Of a stretch of 64,000 nucleotides of DNA, positions 41,986 to 50,935 are shown piece after piece. Numbering within the stretch: position 1 is the stretch's first letter; each line of letters opens with the position of its first letter. A program made the translations under genes and the position numbers. The notes under the pieces are model-generated. The model searched no databases. It saw nothing but the letters and a program-made list of their open reading frames with translations, and was not told where the DNA came from. Origin of the DNA: JANWXD01 sp037446115 (lineage in GTDB: Bacteria > Acidobacteriota > Terriglobia > Bryobacterales > Bryobacteraceae); contig JBBIJF010000007.1 in NCBI GenBank assembly GCA_037446115.1, positions 62,001 through 126,000 of the forward strand, written 5' to 3'.

Positions 41986-44339
41986 GGCGAACTCCTCATC
42001 TGAAACGGTGTACTGCGCACGATTCCCACGATGACGGACGAAATTCGAAAGTCATCGCGGGCCGCCTCCCGCACCACGCGCCGCACCGCCGGCGCATCGT
42101 AGTATTCCAGGCCGCGGCCCAAAGCGTATATCAGAAGCTTCTCGGTGATGGTGGAGACGACCAGCTCGGGGCGTCTTAGCAGCGCCTCTCGAAGCTCGCC
42201 CGGCCCGCGGAACGCGGTGCCGTCGGCGAGCGCGCCGGTGGCATCCACGGGCTTGCCCTCGTCCAGGCTGCGCCACCGGCCCACGGCGTCGTAGTTTTCC
42301 AGTGCGAAGCCGAGCGGATCCATCACGTTGTGGCATGAAGCGCACGCTGGACTGGCCCGGTGCTGCGCCAGGCGCTCCCGTCCGGTGAGGACCCGTCCGT
42401 TGCGGTCGGTGGCCTTGAGCGGAGGCAACTCCGGAGGGGGCGGCGACGGCGGCGTCCCCAGCAGGTTCGCAAGGATCCACTTCCCTCGCAGCACGGGCGA
42501 CGTCCGGTTGGCGTAGGAGGTCACGGTGAGGATACTGGCGTGCCCGAGCAACCCTCCTCGCGGGAGCTCGGGCCCGAGTTCGACTTTGCGAAAGCGGCTC
42601 CCGTACACGTAGGACACCCCGTAGTGCCGGGCGAGCCGTTCGTCGAGAAAGGTGTACCTGGCCCGAAGGAGCTCAAGCACGCTCCGGTCCTCGCGCAGCA
42701 CGGTCTCGACGAGCAGTTCCGTCTCGCGACGCATGGACTCACGGAGATTGTGATCGAAGTCCGGAAAGAGCCGCGGGTCCGGGTGCGCGCTCTCCAGGTT
42801 GCGTAACTGAAGCCATTGCGCGGCGAAATTATTCACGAGCGCATGCGAGCGCGGGTCCGCCAACATCCTCCGGGTCTGCTGTTCCAGCACTGCCGGATCC
42901 GAAAGCTTGCCCGCCGCAGCCAGATCGAGCAGCTCGTCATCAGGAATGCTGCTCCAGAGAAAAAACGACAAACGCGACGCCAGCTCCAGATCGGAAATGC
43001 GGTAGGCCTCTTTGGGGCGTACTTCCGCCGGGTCCCGCTCAATCCGGAACAGGAATTGCGGGCTCACCAGCACTGCACGGAGCGCGATTTCGATCCCTTT
43101 TTCGAATCCTTCGGCGGCGCGGGTCTCGCGGAAGAGCCGCAACGGCGCCTCCAGATCGGCTCCGGTCACCGGGCGCCGCCAGGCGCGCCGCACCAGCGTG
43201 GAAAGAATCTTCTCGGCACACGGCTCTTCTTCGGAAGAAGCGCGCGGGTAGCAGACAAAAATCCGCCTGCGGCTGGGGGTGTCGCCCGCACCGGAGGCAT
43301 CGTACGGTCCCGCGATGTAAATCGAATACAGCGCGGGCTGCGCGCGAGGATGCCGATCCGCGTTGAACCGCGCCACGTAGGGCTGCCGTTCCGTCTCGAC
43401 GAGGGCCGAAGTTTTCTTGACGAAGGCCGCCGCCACCTCGTGCGAACCCGCGCTGACGGCGATCCGAACTTTGAAATCCTTGTCCACGTGCTGGTGGTCG
43501 CCGCCCCGGAGGGGAGCCACCTTGAACCGGCCCACTTGCACGCCGTCCAGCAGCAGATCGAGGTAGTGAACGTCCGTCAGGCCCTCGACGCGTTCGTCCC
43601 GATCGCGCGTGAGGCGGAGATGGATTTCATAGGAGCCATCGGCCGGGAAGTGGTAGGTGACGCGTGCCCCGCCTCGCGTGCCGAACGGCAACCCTTCCCG
43701 GTGGTACTCCTGCGTCAGCTCCGGCGGGACCAGCACGGTTTCGCTCGCCGGAGCGCGCACTGCACCCAGAGCCATCCGGCTGATTCTCTGCGCCGCGGTC
43801 AAGTATTTCTCGAGCAGCGTGGCCGACAGGTCGCCCACCGTGATGTTGTCGAACCCGTAACTGGATTCGTCGCTCGGAAGCAGCGCCGATACGTCCACGT
43901 CCAGCGCGAGCAAGTCCCGGATGGCGTTGCGGTACTCGGTGCGCGTCAGCCGGCGGAAGGCGGGCGTCCTTCCCGGATAGGGCCGTGTCTCCGCCGCCCG
44001 ATCCAGCTCTTCCACCAACCGGGAGACGACAGCCGTGTACGTGGATTCCTCCGGGCGCGGCAGTCCTGCCGGCGGCATCAGCCGGTGACTGAGCTTGCGC
44101 ACAACCTTTTCCCAAAGCGCCGGGTTTTGGCCGGGAGTTCCGGCTGCCGCCGCGCTCAGTGTGATGCCCGCAGTGCGAAGCCGGTCGTTATGGCAACCGA
44201 GGCAGTAACGGTTGATTACCGCCCTGGGAGCCATATCCGGCGTGGCGGCAACCGCACGCCGGGACGCTGCCGGCCACCACAAAGCCCCGCTCGCTCCAGC
44301 GAGAACCAGAAACTTGCTCGCCTGCTCCAGCCTCACCAT
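41982..44339 (-). CDS. DUF1592/DUF1588/DUF1587 cytochrome-domain secreted protein
   Basis: A 785-residue protein. After a signal segment it has a monohaem CxxCH motif (YCLGCHN, about residue 46), then the DUF1587/DUF1595/DUF1592/DUF1588/DUF1585 series common in planctomycete-type proteins (RLTRTEYRNAIRDLL, SRLSFFLWSSIPDDELL, GLLGHASILT). A second CxxCH (CASCHNVMDP) lies near the C-terminus. A carbohydrate-binding-like beta insert is seen around residues 205-300. It is presumed to be a periplasmic or surface redox/hydrolytic protein working with DUF1552. It heads the minus-strand operon and has a clear sigma70 promoter. Confidence 0.92.
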   Translation of the reverse strand: MVRLEQASKFLVLAGASGALWWPAASRRAVAATPDMAPRAVINRYCLGCHNDRLRTAGITLSAAAAGTPGQNPALWEKVVRKLSHRLMPPAGLPRPEESTYTAVVSRLVEELDRAAETRPYPGRTPAFRRLTRTEYRNAIRDLLALDVDVSALLPSDESSYGFDNITVGDLSATLLEKYLTAAQRISRMALGAVRAPASETVLVPPELTQEYHREGLPFGTRGGARVTYHFPADGSYEIHLRLTRDRDERVEGLTDVHYLDLLLDGVQVGRFKVAPLRGGDHQHVDKDFKVRIAVSAGSHEVAAAFVKKTSALVETERQPYVARFNADRHPRAQPALYSIYIAGPYDASGAGDTPSRRRIFVCYPRASSEEEPCAEKILSTLVRRAWRRPVTGADLEAPLRLFRETRAAEGFEKGIEIALRAVLVSPQFLFRIERDPAEVRPKEAYRISDLELASRLSFFLWSSIPDDELLDLAAAGKLSDPAVLEQQTRRMLADPRSHALVNNFAAQWLQLRNLESAHPDPRLFPDFDHNLRESMRRETELLVETVLREDRSVLELLRARYTFLDERLARHYGVSYVYGSRFRKVELGPELPRGGLLGHASILTVTSYANRTSPVLRGKWILANLLGTPPSPPPPELPPLKATDRNGRVLTGRERLAQHRASPACASCHNVMDPLGFALENYDAVGRWRSLDEGKPVDATGALADGTAFRGPGELREALLRRPELVVSTITEKLLIYALGRGLEYYDAPAVRRVVREAARDDFRISSVIVGIVRSTPFQMRSSP

Positions 44340-44389
44340 CGCCAGCCCTCTTTGGCGGAGCCCTTCTGCCCCGCGCGAAACACGGGGAA

Positions 44390-44418
44390 ACTATACACCG
44401 CGCCGCAGACCCCGTCAA
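44390..44418 (-). promoter_or_regulatory. sigma70 promoter of the DUF1592-DUF1552-ankyrin operon
   Basis: Minus strand: TTGACG (44418-44413), 17-bp spacer, TATAGT (44395-44390). Each box matches consensus at five of six positions. Start is predicted near 44383, leaving a leader of about 44 nt before ATG 44339. Confidence 0.7.
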
Positions 44419-44554
44419 CGCCGTTTCATGTAGCGGGATGGGGATCTTGAACGCTGTTTTCGGCTGCCACGGCCGCGCTGAAGCTGCTCGACGATTTCCG
44501 CACCGCGGGTCTCGGACGGAGGCGTTGTTCTGGCACAATGGCGGTGATAGGACC

Positions 44555-45112
44555 ATGCAGTTCGATCCCGCCGCGTACGGTGAAGGCGTCGCCCGCATCC
44601 TGGCTCTGGACGGCGGCGGTGAGCGGCTGATGCCTCTGGCAGGCGGCCGTTGTTCCTCGGAGGCGGCGCGGGCCGAGCTGGCGCAATGTCGCTTGAGTGA
44701 GTTCCTTCCCGGCGCGCCGGCGCCTGAGGCTGCCCTGGCGGGCCTGTGGCTGTACTTTTCCTGCCTGGAAGAGGCGCATGCCGTCGCCCAGAAGCTCCAT
44801 ACACCGGAGGGCAGTTTCTGGCACGGCATCCTGCACCGCCAGGAGCCCGACGCCGCCAACGCCGCCTACTGGTTTCGCCGGACGGGCCGGCATCCGATCT
44901 TCCCGCAGCTTTTGGAAGAAGCCGCAGCCGCCGCGGCGCGGTACCCCGAGGCGGGAGTCAACTTCGGCGACTCCTGGGACCCGTTCGGCTTCATCGAGCT
45001 TTGCGAGGAGGCCCGCCGCGATCCCGGCTCTCCGCTGGAACGGGTCGCCCTGGAAGTCCAGCGCGCCGAGTGGCAGCTACTTTTCGACTACTGCGCGAGG
45101 CCTCGCCGATGA
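44555..45112 (+). CDS. conserved hypothetical protein
   Basis: A 185-residue protein from ATG 44555. An in-phase ATG at 44438 would add a poor N-terminus. It is mostly helical and without a signal or membrane segment. Recognisable segments are WLYFSCLEEAHAVAQ, GSFWHGILHRQEPDAANAAYWF and GVNFGDSWDPFGFIELC. The cluster of Trp, His and acidic residues in GSFWHGILHRQEPD suggests a conserved site. I recall it only as a recurring hypothetical family. It overlaps the downstream adaptor gene by ATGA. Confidence 0.75.
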   Translation: MQFDPAAYGEGVARILALDGGGERLMPLAGGRCSSEAARAELAQCRLSEFLPGAPAPEAALAGLWLYFSCLEEAHAVAQKLHTPEGSFWHGILHRQEPDAANAAYWFRRTGRHPIFPQLLEEAAAAAARYPEAGVNFGDSWDPFGFIELCEEARRDPGSPLERVALEVQRAEWQLLFDYCARPRR

Positions 45113-46332
45113 TCACACCGCGCCGGGCCGCATGGGCGGCGGCCGCGGTTCTCCTGCTGGCGGTGTTTGTCTGGTGGGAACTGCGCCGGCGCGGCGCGCC
45201 GCCCGAAGTGCCGTTTGCCCGCGTACGTCGCGAGACGGTGGTGAGCACCGTGATCACCAACGGCAAAGTCGAGCCCCTTGAATGGGTCGCGGTTCGCATG
45301 CTGCGGGCAGGTCTCGTCGAAAAGGTCCACGTCCGGCATGGCCAGCGTGTCGCACGAGGCCAAACGCTGGTCGAACTGGATGCGGCGGATGCCCGGGCGG
45401 GACTGGCTGCGGCCGAAGGGCGCCTCGAGCAGGCTCGGGCGGCGCTGGAGATCCTCGAGCGCGGCGGACCGGCTCTGGAACAGGCGCGGCTGGAAGGAGA
45501 ACTGCGGCGGGCCCGTCTCGAGGTGGAAACCGCACGCCGCGAGCACGCCGAGCTGAGCCGACTCGCCGCCAAACAGGCGGCCACGCGCCAGGAAGTGGAA
45601 GAGGCCCTGCGCCGGCTGGAAGAGGCCCGGCTGCGCGTGGATTCTCTGGAACGGCAGCGCGCCGCGCTGGCGGAACCTGCCGACCGCCGGGCCGCCCTTG
45701 GCAGGCTGCGCGAGGCGGAGGCCGCAGTCGAGGCGGCCCGCCTCCGCCTGGAGCAGAGCGCGATCCGCGCCCCCATTGCGGGCGTCATCTACGACATCGA
45801 AGCCCGCCCCGGCACCTACCTCAACGCCGGCGATGCGATCGCCAAGGTGGGTCAGATCGAGAAAATCCGCGTGCGGGTGTACGTGGATGAGCCCGAACTG
45901 GGGCGCGTCGGCCGCGGCATGCCGGTGACGTTGACCTGGGACGCCCTTCCCGGCCGCCGCTGGAAAGGCACGGTCGAGCAGACCCCGACGCAAGTCGTGA
46001 CGCTGGGCACCCGCCAGGTGGGCGAGGTGGTCTGCATCATCGAAAATCCCGGGGGAGAGCTGCTGCCGGGCACTAACATCAACGCCGAAATTCTTTCGGA
46101 GGTGGCTGAGAACGCGCTCTCGGTCCCCAAGGAGGCCTTGCGCACTTCCAGCGGCCAGACCGGCGTCTTTGTGTTGAACGACGGAAAGGTCGCCTGGCAG
46201 CCCGTGAAACTCGGGATCGCCAGCGTGACGCGCGCGCAAGTCCTATCCGGTCTCCGGGAAGGACAGGTTGTAGCGCTTCCCTCGGGCCGGACACTCCACG
46301 ACGGAGATCCCGTTCGTCCGGTGTTCCCCTAG
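45109..46332 (+). CDS. RND/ABC efflux periplasmic adaptor (HlyD/MFP family)
   Basis: A 407-residue protein. One N-terminal membrane segment (residues 8-24) is followed by half of a lipoyl/biotinyl domain (GLVEKVHVRHGQRVARGQTLVEL). A coiled-coil hairpin rich in Glu, Arg and Ala runs over residues 95-215, then the second lipoyl half (SAIRAPIAGVIYDI) and beta-barrel and membrane-proximal domains (GMPVTLTWDAL; GQTGVFVLNDGKV). Such adaptors link inner-membrane pumps to outer-membrane channels. No permease or outer-membrane factor is encoded next to it, so the transporter must be elsewhere. Confidence 0.9.
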   Translation: MITPRRAAWAAAAVLLLAVFVWWELRRRGAPPEVPFARVRRETVVSTVITNGKVEPLEWVAVRMLRAGLVEKVHVRHGQRVARGQTLVELDAADARAGLAAAEGRLEQARAALEILERGGPALEQARLEGELRRARLEVETARREHAELSRLAAKQAATRQEVEEALRRLEEARLRVDSLERQRAALAEPADRRAALGRLREAEAAVEAARLRLEQSAIRAPIAGVIYDIEARPGTYLNAGDAIAKVGQIEKIRVRVYVDEPELGRVGRGMPVTLTWDALPGRRWKGTVEQTPTQVVTLGTRQVGEVVCIIENPGGELLPGTNINAEILSEVAENALSVPKEALRTSSGQTGVFVLNDGKVAWQPVKLGIASVTRAQVLSGLREGQVVALPSGRTLHDGDPVRPVFP

Positions 46333-46408
46333 GCGGCGCGCGCCTTCGCGCTTGACTTCATCAGAGGCGCTAGTTTATGGTAGCGGTTCGACTTGAAAAC
46401 GCCGCCCG

Positions 46409-46891
46409 ATGAAGACCAGGGGAGAGCAGCCGGGAGAGGAGTCCAAGGCCGTAGACGCGGTCCTCGACTCCGAGCTGGAAAGCGCCGACGGGGCCGAAGA
46501 AATGGTGCTCCGCGTGGCCCAGGAGATCGGCTTCGCCGAAGAGGAGTTGCACCGGCTGGGGATGGCGGTCCGCGAGACAGTGGTCAATGCCGTGGTGCAC
46601 GGCAACCGTTACAGCGCCCACAAGAAGGTGCGGCTGCAAATCTTCAAAGCGCCCGACCATATCTCTGTCACCGTGGCCGACGAGGGCAACGGCTTTGACC
46701 TGGCCTCCCTGCCCGATCCACTGGCCGAAGAGAACCTGTTGCAACAGTCGGGACGCGGTATTCTGCTGATCCGGGCGTTCGTGGACAAGTTCGAGATGCG
46801 GCGGCTCGTGCCGCGCGGCACCGAAGTCAAGCTGGTGAAATACCTGAACCGCCGCTCCGGCGAGGGGGAAGATTCGAGCAAGGAGGTCTGA
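46409..46891 (+). CDS. anti-sigma regulatory kinase, RsbW/SpoIIAB-like ATPase
   Basis: A 160-residue GHKL-type ATPase domain: N-box RETVVNAVVHGNRYS, G1 box VADEGNGFDL, and G2 GRGILLIRAFVD. It has no sensor domain. Such proteins bind and phosphorylate STAS antagonists and sequester a sigma factor. The immediately following STAS gene, with a 4-bp gap, is the obvious partner. No sigma factor gene is adjacent, so the controlled sigma is unknown. Confidence 0.9.
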   Translation: MKTRGEQPGEESKAVDAVLDSELESADGAEEMVLRVAQEIGFAEEELHRLGMAVRETVVNAVVHGNRYSAHKKVRLQIFKAPDHISVTVADEGNGFDLASLPDPLAEENLLQQSGRGILLIRAFVDKFEMRRLVPRGTEVKLVKYLNRRSGEGEDSSKEV

Positions 46892-46895
46892 TCCT

Positions 46896-47240
46896 GTGAG
46901 CATTCAAGTTACGACGCGGCAAGTCGGCGACGTTTCCGTCGTGGACGTTGCCGGACGCATCACTCTCGGGGAGGGGGCCAGTTCCCTGCGGGAGACGATC
47001 CGCGGACTGGTCACCCAGGGAAACAAGAAGATACTTCTGAACCTCGGCGAAGTTTCCTACATCGACAGTTCCGGCATCGGCGAATTGGTGTCCGCTTTTA
47101 CGACCGTAACCAATCACGGCGGCAAGCTGAAGTTGTTGGGTCTGACCAAGCGGGTTAAAGACCTGTTGCAGATCACGAAGTTGTATACGGTTTTCGAGGT
47201 GTTCGACGACGAAGCAGAGGCGGTGCGCAGCTTCGCGTGA
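46896..47240 (+). CDS. STAS-domain anti-sigma factor antagonist (RsbV-like)
   Basis: A 114-residue protein from GTG 46896, with AAGGAGG at 46880-46886 inside the end of the kinase gene. YIDSSGIGELVSAF contains the Ser phosphorylated by RsbW-type kinases. The rest is the standard STAS beta-alpha fold. When unphosphorylated it would release the sigma factor held by the partner kinase. Confidence 0.93.
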   Translation: MSIQVTTRQVGDVSVVDVAGRITLGEGASSLRETIRGLVTQGNKKILLNLGEVSYIDSSGIGELVSAFTTVTNHGGKLKLLGLTKRVKDLLQITKLYTVFEVFDDEAEAVRSFA

Positions 47241-47261
47241 GGCGCACCGGTCCCGGCAACC

Positions 47262-47903
47262 GTGGTGCGGGTGGTGGTGGCAAGTGCGGCCGCGCTGCTG
47301 GCCGACGGCATCGCGGCCATCTGCGAGCGGGACGGGCGCTTTCGCGTCACCGCAAGGTGTAGCGACGGGCAGACCGCGCTGCGGCGGATCCAGTCCGGAG
47401 ACGCCGAGATCGCGGTGTTAGATGTGGACCTGCCGGAACTCCACGGCCTGAGCATCTTGCGGCGGGTCCGCAAAGAGGGCCGGCCCGTGCGCGTGCTGTT
47501 GCTGGCGCCCAGAGCGGACCGCAAGCTGGCTCTGGACGGCTTGCGCAGCGGAGCCGACGGCCTGGTGCTCACCTCGGACGGGGCATCCGAACTGCTCTCT
47601 GCCCTGGACTGCATCCTGGAAGGGAAGGTCTTTGTTTCACCCCGGCTCAAGGCCGTCGAACTGTTCCATCTCGAGCGCGGCGCCGAGGAAGCGGACGCGC
47701 TGGAGCTGCTGACGGAGCGCGAGTACGAAGTGTTTTCATTGTTGGCTCAGGGCCTGCGCATCAAAGAGGTTGCCCAGCGCCTGGATATCAGTCCCCGCAC
47801 GGTGGACACCTATCGCTCGAGCATTCTCCGCAAGCTGGGTGTCGAACGGACGGCCGGACTGGTGAAGCTAGCCCTGCAGCGGAAGCTGATCCCCCTGGAT
47901 TGA
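47262..47903 (+). CDS. NarL/LuxR-type response regulator with degenerate receiver domain
   Basis: A 213-residue protein from GTG 47262. The N-terminal receiver keeps an Asp on strand 3 (VLDVDLPELHGL). However, the usual acidic pair after strand 1 is absent (VVVASAAALLAD), and the conserved Lys on strand 5 is replaced (GLVLTSDG). The C-terminal HTH is intact: LTEREYEVFSLLAQGLRIKEVA followed by LDISPRTVDTYRSSILRKL. It may therefore bind DNA without ordinary phosphorylation control. It lies 21 bp after the STAS gene, which suggests the same regulatory unit. Confidence 0.88.
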   Translation: MVRVVVASAAALLADGIAAICERDGRFRVTARCSDGQTALRRIQSGDAEIAVLDVDLPELHGLSILRRVRKEGRPVRVLLLAPRADRKLALDGLRSGADGLVLTSDGASELLSALDCILEGKVFVSPRLKAVELFHLERGAEEADALELLTEREYEVFSLLAQGLRIKEVAQRLDISPRTVDTYRSSILRKLGVERTAGLVKLALQRKLIPLD

Positions 47904-48007
47904 GCCGCCCGCGGCTGCGCCGGCCCTGCTTGCGGCCTGCTTCGCCGGCCTCCCCCCGGCTGCCGGTGCAGCGTATGCTAAGATCAAATTTCCGTCAAGG
48001 TGTCCCC

Positions 48008-48712
48008 GTGGACAGGCTTACCCGCAAGGAACTAAAAAAAGACGTGTTCGCCGAAGAGCTCGGCCGCACGGTCACCTTCATGGAGCAGCACCGCCGCCAG
48101 TTCTTCTTCGGCGGTGTCGCGGCGCTGATCGCACTGCTGCTGCTTGTGGGATGGCGCTATTACAGCCGCCACCAGCATCAGGTCCGGCAGCAGGAGCTGG
48201 CCGATGCCCTGCGCATTCAGAACACTGCCGTCGGCGCAGAGACGGGCAATCCGGCACTGCCGACCTTTCGGACGGTCGAAGAACGCCGGAAGGCGGCTAC
48301 GAAGGCCTTTGAGGCTCTCGCGGCAAAATACCCCGGGACCGACGAGGCGCTGATCGCACGCTATTACCTGGCGACAATCCGGGCCGAAGAGGGCAAGACG
48401 GACGAGGCGGCCAGACTGTTCCAGGAGGTTGCCGCGTCGAAGAACCGGGACTATGCCTCGCTGGCCCGGTATGCTCTGGCGCAACTGTACGCCCAGCAGG
48501 GCAGGCTGGCCGACGGCGAAAAGCTGCTCCGCGACCTGATGGAGCACCCCACGGTGCTCGTTTCCAAAGAGCAGGCCACCATTACGCTGGCCCGGATGCT
48601 GGCGCGAAGCAAGCCGGAGGAGGCGCGCAAGCTGCTCGAACCGCTGCGCACGCGGCCGGGAGCGGTCAGTCGCGCGGCTCTCTCCGCTCTCGGCGAGATC
48701 GCCACTCCCTGA
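48008..48712 (+). CDS. YfgM-like membrane-anchored TPR protein
   Basis: A 234-residue protein from GTG 48008, which has AAGGTG upstream and begins DRLTRKELKKDVFAEE. One membrane helix (about residues 38-57) follows a cytoplasmic N-terminus. The periplasmic remainder is tetratricopeptide-like helical hairpins (RKAATKAFEALAAKYPGTDEA, LARYYLAT, ASLARYALAQLYAQQGRLADG). This resembles YfgM/tetratricopeptide_21 proteins, which accompany SecYEG and BamB. A TATGCT box lies at 47974-47979. Confidence 0.78.
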   Translation: MDRLTRKELKKDVFAEELGRTVTFMEQHRRQFFFGGVAALIALLLLVGWRYYSRHQHQVRQQELADALRIQNTAVGAETGNPALPTFRTVEERRKAATKAFEALAAKYPGTDEALIARYYLATIRAEEGKTDEAARLFQEVAASKNRDYASLARYALAQLYAQQGRLADGEKLLRDLMEHPTVLVSKEQATITLARMLARSKPEEARKLLEPLRTRPGAVSRAALSALGEIATP

Positions 48713-48726
48713 GCGGTCCGGCGCCC

Positions 48727-49857
48727 ATGCGCCTCAGTCTGGCCCGGCTGCGCTTCCCAGTCGAACGCAGCCGCGGGCGCCGCTACCCGGAGCCGCCACA
48801 CCCGTATCGCAACGAGTTTCAGCGGGACCGCGACCGTATCGTCCACGCCCGCGCGTTCCGGCGTCTGGAGGACAAGACCCAGGTCTTCGCAGCGGGGCTT
48901 TCCGATCACTTCCGCAACCGCCTCACCCACACCATCGAAGTCTCCCAGATCGCCCGCACGGTGGCCGCCGTGCTGGAGCTGGACGAAGACCTGACGGAGG
49001 CTTTGGCCCTCGCTCATGACATCGGACACCCGCCTTTCGCGCACGCCGGCGAGGAGGAGCTCGACCGCCTCATGCGCGGCTTCGGAGACCGCTTCGAGCA
49101 CAACCTCCACGCGTTGCGCATTGTGGAGACTTTCGAGCAGCGCTACGCCCGCTTCCCGGGTCTCAATCTGACCTTCGAAGTGCGCGAAGGCATCGTCAAG
49201 CACTCGCGGGATCTCGAGCCCGGAGAGGCGCCCGAGCTGGAGGAGTACTTGCCCGGCCTGCGCCCGCCGCTCGAGGCCCAGCTGATTGACCTGGCCGACG
49301 AGATCGCCTATAACACCGCCGATCTGGATGACGGATTTTCCGCCGGACTGTTCCGGCTGGAGGATGTCGCCGCCTGTTCGCCTCCGTGCAGGGCCGTGCT
49401 TGAGGAGATCGAGACGCAGTTTCCCGGCGCTCCGGAACGAACGCGTTTCCATGAAGCCCTGCGGCGCTGGATTGACCTTCTTGTGTCCGGACTGATTCAA
49501 GGAACCTTCGAGGCCGCCGAAGGCTGCGGGGCCCGCGACCCGGACGATGTCCGCCGGCACCCGCAACGGCTGGCACGCTTCACGCCGGAGGCCTTCGCGC
49601 TCAACCGGGATCTCAAACAGTTCCTGCACCGCCACGTCTACTTCACCGAGAGCGTGATGGAAGAGCGGCGGCGCTCGCGTGCCATGCTCGCCGGGCTCTT
49701 CCACCATTTCCTGGAGCACCCCGAGGACCTGCCCGGCCCGTATCAGGAGCGCATGGCGTGGGACCCTCCGCACCGCGTGGTGTGCGATTACATCGCGGGC
49801 ATGACCGACGGATTTCTGAGGCGCACGTATCAGCGTCTGCTGGGGGTTGCGGCGTAG
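48727..49857 (+). CDS. dgt: deoxyguanosinetriphosphate triphosphohydrolase-like HD enzyme
   Basis: A 376-residue HD-domain protein. RNRLTHTIEVSQIAR and ALAHDIGHPPFAHAGE give the H...HD metal site, and IDLADEIAYNTADLDDG the final Asp. RAFRRLEDKTQVF near the N-terminus is the dNTP-binding segment. It hydrolyses dNTPs to nucleoside and tripolyphosphate, helping to set nucleotide pools. The length matches the shorter type-2 dGTPase group rather than E. coli Dgt. Confidence 0.93.
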   Translation: MRLSLARLRFPVERSRGRRYPEPPHPYRNEFQRDRDRIVHARAFRRLEDKTQVFAAGLSDHFRNRLTHTIEVSQIARTVAAVLELDEDLTEALALAHDIGHPPFAHAGEEELDRLMRGFGDRFEHNLHALRIVETFEQRYARFPGLNLTFEVREGIVKHSRDLEPGEAPELEEYLPGLRPPLEAQLIDLADEIAYNTADLDDGFSAGLFRLEDVAACSPPCRAVLEEIETQFPGAPERTRFHEALRRWIDLLVSGLIQGTFEAAEGCGARDPDDVRRHPQRLARFTPEAFALNRDLKQFLHRHVYFTESVMEERRRSRAMLAGLFHHFLEHPEDLPGPYQERMAWDPPHRVVCDYIAGMTDGFLRRTYQRLLGVAA

Positions 49858-49895
49858 GGCGCACGGCGGGTGCTAGGATGAAGGGAAACGCGTTC

Positions 49896-50537
49896 ATGAA
49901 CCCCGAAAACTGCCCGCTGTGCGAGAGCCGCCGCCCGCGCCGCTTCTGTCCCGGGATCCAGCGCGAGATCTGCTCGATCTGCTGCGGCACTCACCGCGAG
50001 GTCACGGTGGAATGTCCCCTCGATTGCGTCCACCTTATCGAAGCGCACCGCCACGAGAAGCTCGCCCAGCCCGATCCGGACAAGATACCGCACACCGACG
50101 TGCAAGTGACCGAGGAGTTCCTCGCGCGCAACAGTGCGCTTGCCGATGCCGTGGGCGGCCTGCTGGCAACCGCCGTCGCGGAAACCCCGGGCGCAGCGGA
50201 TCCGGAGCTGCGGGAGGCCCTGGAGGCGCTGGTGCGCACCTACCGCACACGCCACAGCGGCCTGGTCTACGACACGCGTCCCGTCCATCCGGCGGCGCTG
50301 GCTCTCTACGAACGCTTTCTGGGCCGCATGGAGGAACTGCTGCGCCGCGCCGAACAGGCGGCCGGCTTGCCGGTGGCGCGGGATGCCGACTTGCTCGGCG
50401 TGCTCGTTTTCTGGCATCGCATGGCCGTGGTCAATGACAACGGGCGCAGGCGTGGCCGGTACTTCTCGGGCAAACTCCTGGACCGCTACACCCCCGCAGC
50501 GCGGCGGCCGGCCTCGCGGGTTATCATGGCAAGGTAG
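49896..50537 (+). CDS. Cys-rich zinc-binding conserved hypothetical protein
   Basis: A 213-residue protein. ATG 49896 is preferred because AAGGGA precedes it; ATG 49878 is possible. The first 45 residues hold eight Cys in CPLC, FCPG, ICSICCG and ECPLDC, followed by HLIEAHRHE, arranged like a double zinc finger. The remainder is a helical domain without recognised motifs. The Cys pattern suggests nucleic-acid or protein binding. I recall it only as an Acidobacterial hypothetical. It sits between dGTPase and CbiX genes. Confidence 0.75.
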   Translation: MNPENCPLCESRRPRRFCPGIQREICSICCGTHREVTVECPLDCVHLIEAHRHEKLAQPDPDKIPHTDVQVTEEFLARNSALADAVGGLLATAVAETPGAADPELREALEALVRTYRTRHSGLVYDTRPVHPAALALYERFLGRMEELLRRAEQAAGLPVARDADLLGVLVFWHRMAVVNDNGRRRGRYFSGKLLDRYTPAARRPASRVIMAR

Positions 50538-50557
50538 GCAGAGGGGCTGCCGCACGA

Positions 50558-50932
50558 GTGAAAACCGGGATCGTAGTGTTTGCTCACGGCTCGAGCGTCG
50601 CTTCAGCCAACGAGGCCGTGCGTTCGGTGGCCGCCCAAATGGCGCAGGCGGGCGGCTTCGAGCTCGTCGAGACCGCCTTTCTCGAGCTGGCCCGTCCGGA
50701 TTTGAACGAAGCCGTCGGCCGGCTCCGCGCCGGAGGCGCCGGGCGCATCGTCGTCGTACCGTACTTTCTCACGCTGGGGATCCATCTGCGGCGCGACCTG
50801 CCGGCGTTGATCGAGGAGATTCGCCGGCGGCATCCGGAACTGGAGATTGTTGTCGCCGAGCCGCTCGACGGACATAGGGCCCTGAGCCGGATTCTGCTCG
50901 ACCGGGCGCGGGCGGCGCTCGGAGCGCGCTGA
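50558..50932 (+). CDS. short CbiX-like sirohydrochlorin/cobalt chelatase
   Basis: A 124-residue protein from GTG 50558, the size of the small, homodimeric CbiX(S) chelatases. VFAHGS (metal-binding His) and VVPYFLTLGIHLRRD (second His region) are conserved. These proteins insert Co2+ into sirohydrochlorin for cobalamin, or Fe2+ for sirohaem. No other tetrapyrrole genes are in the window, so metal and pathway remain open. Confidence 0.85.
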   Translation: MKTGIVVFAHGSSVASANEAVRSVAAQMAQAGGFELVETAFLELARPDLNEAVGRLRAGGAGRIVVVPYFLTLGIHLRRDLPALIEEIRRRHPELEIVVAEPLDGHRALSRILLDRARAALGAR

Positions 50933-50935
50933 AGC

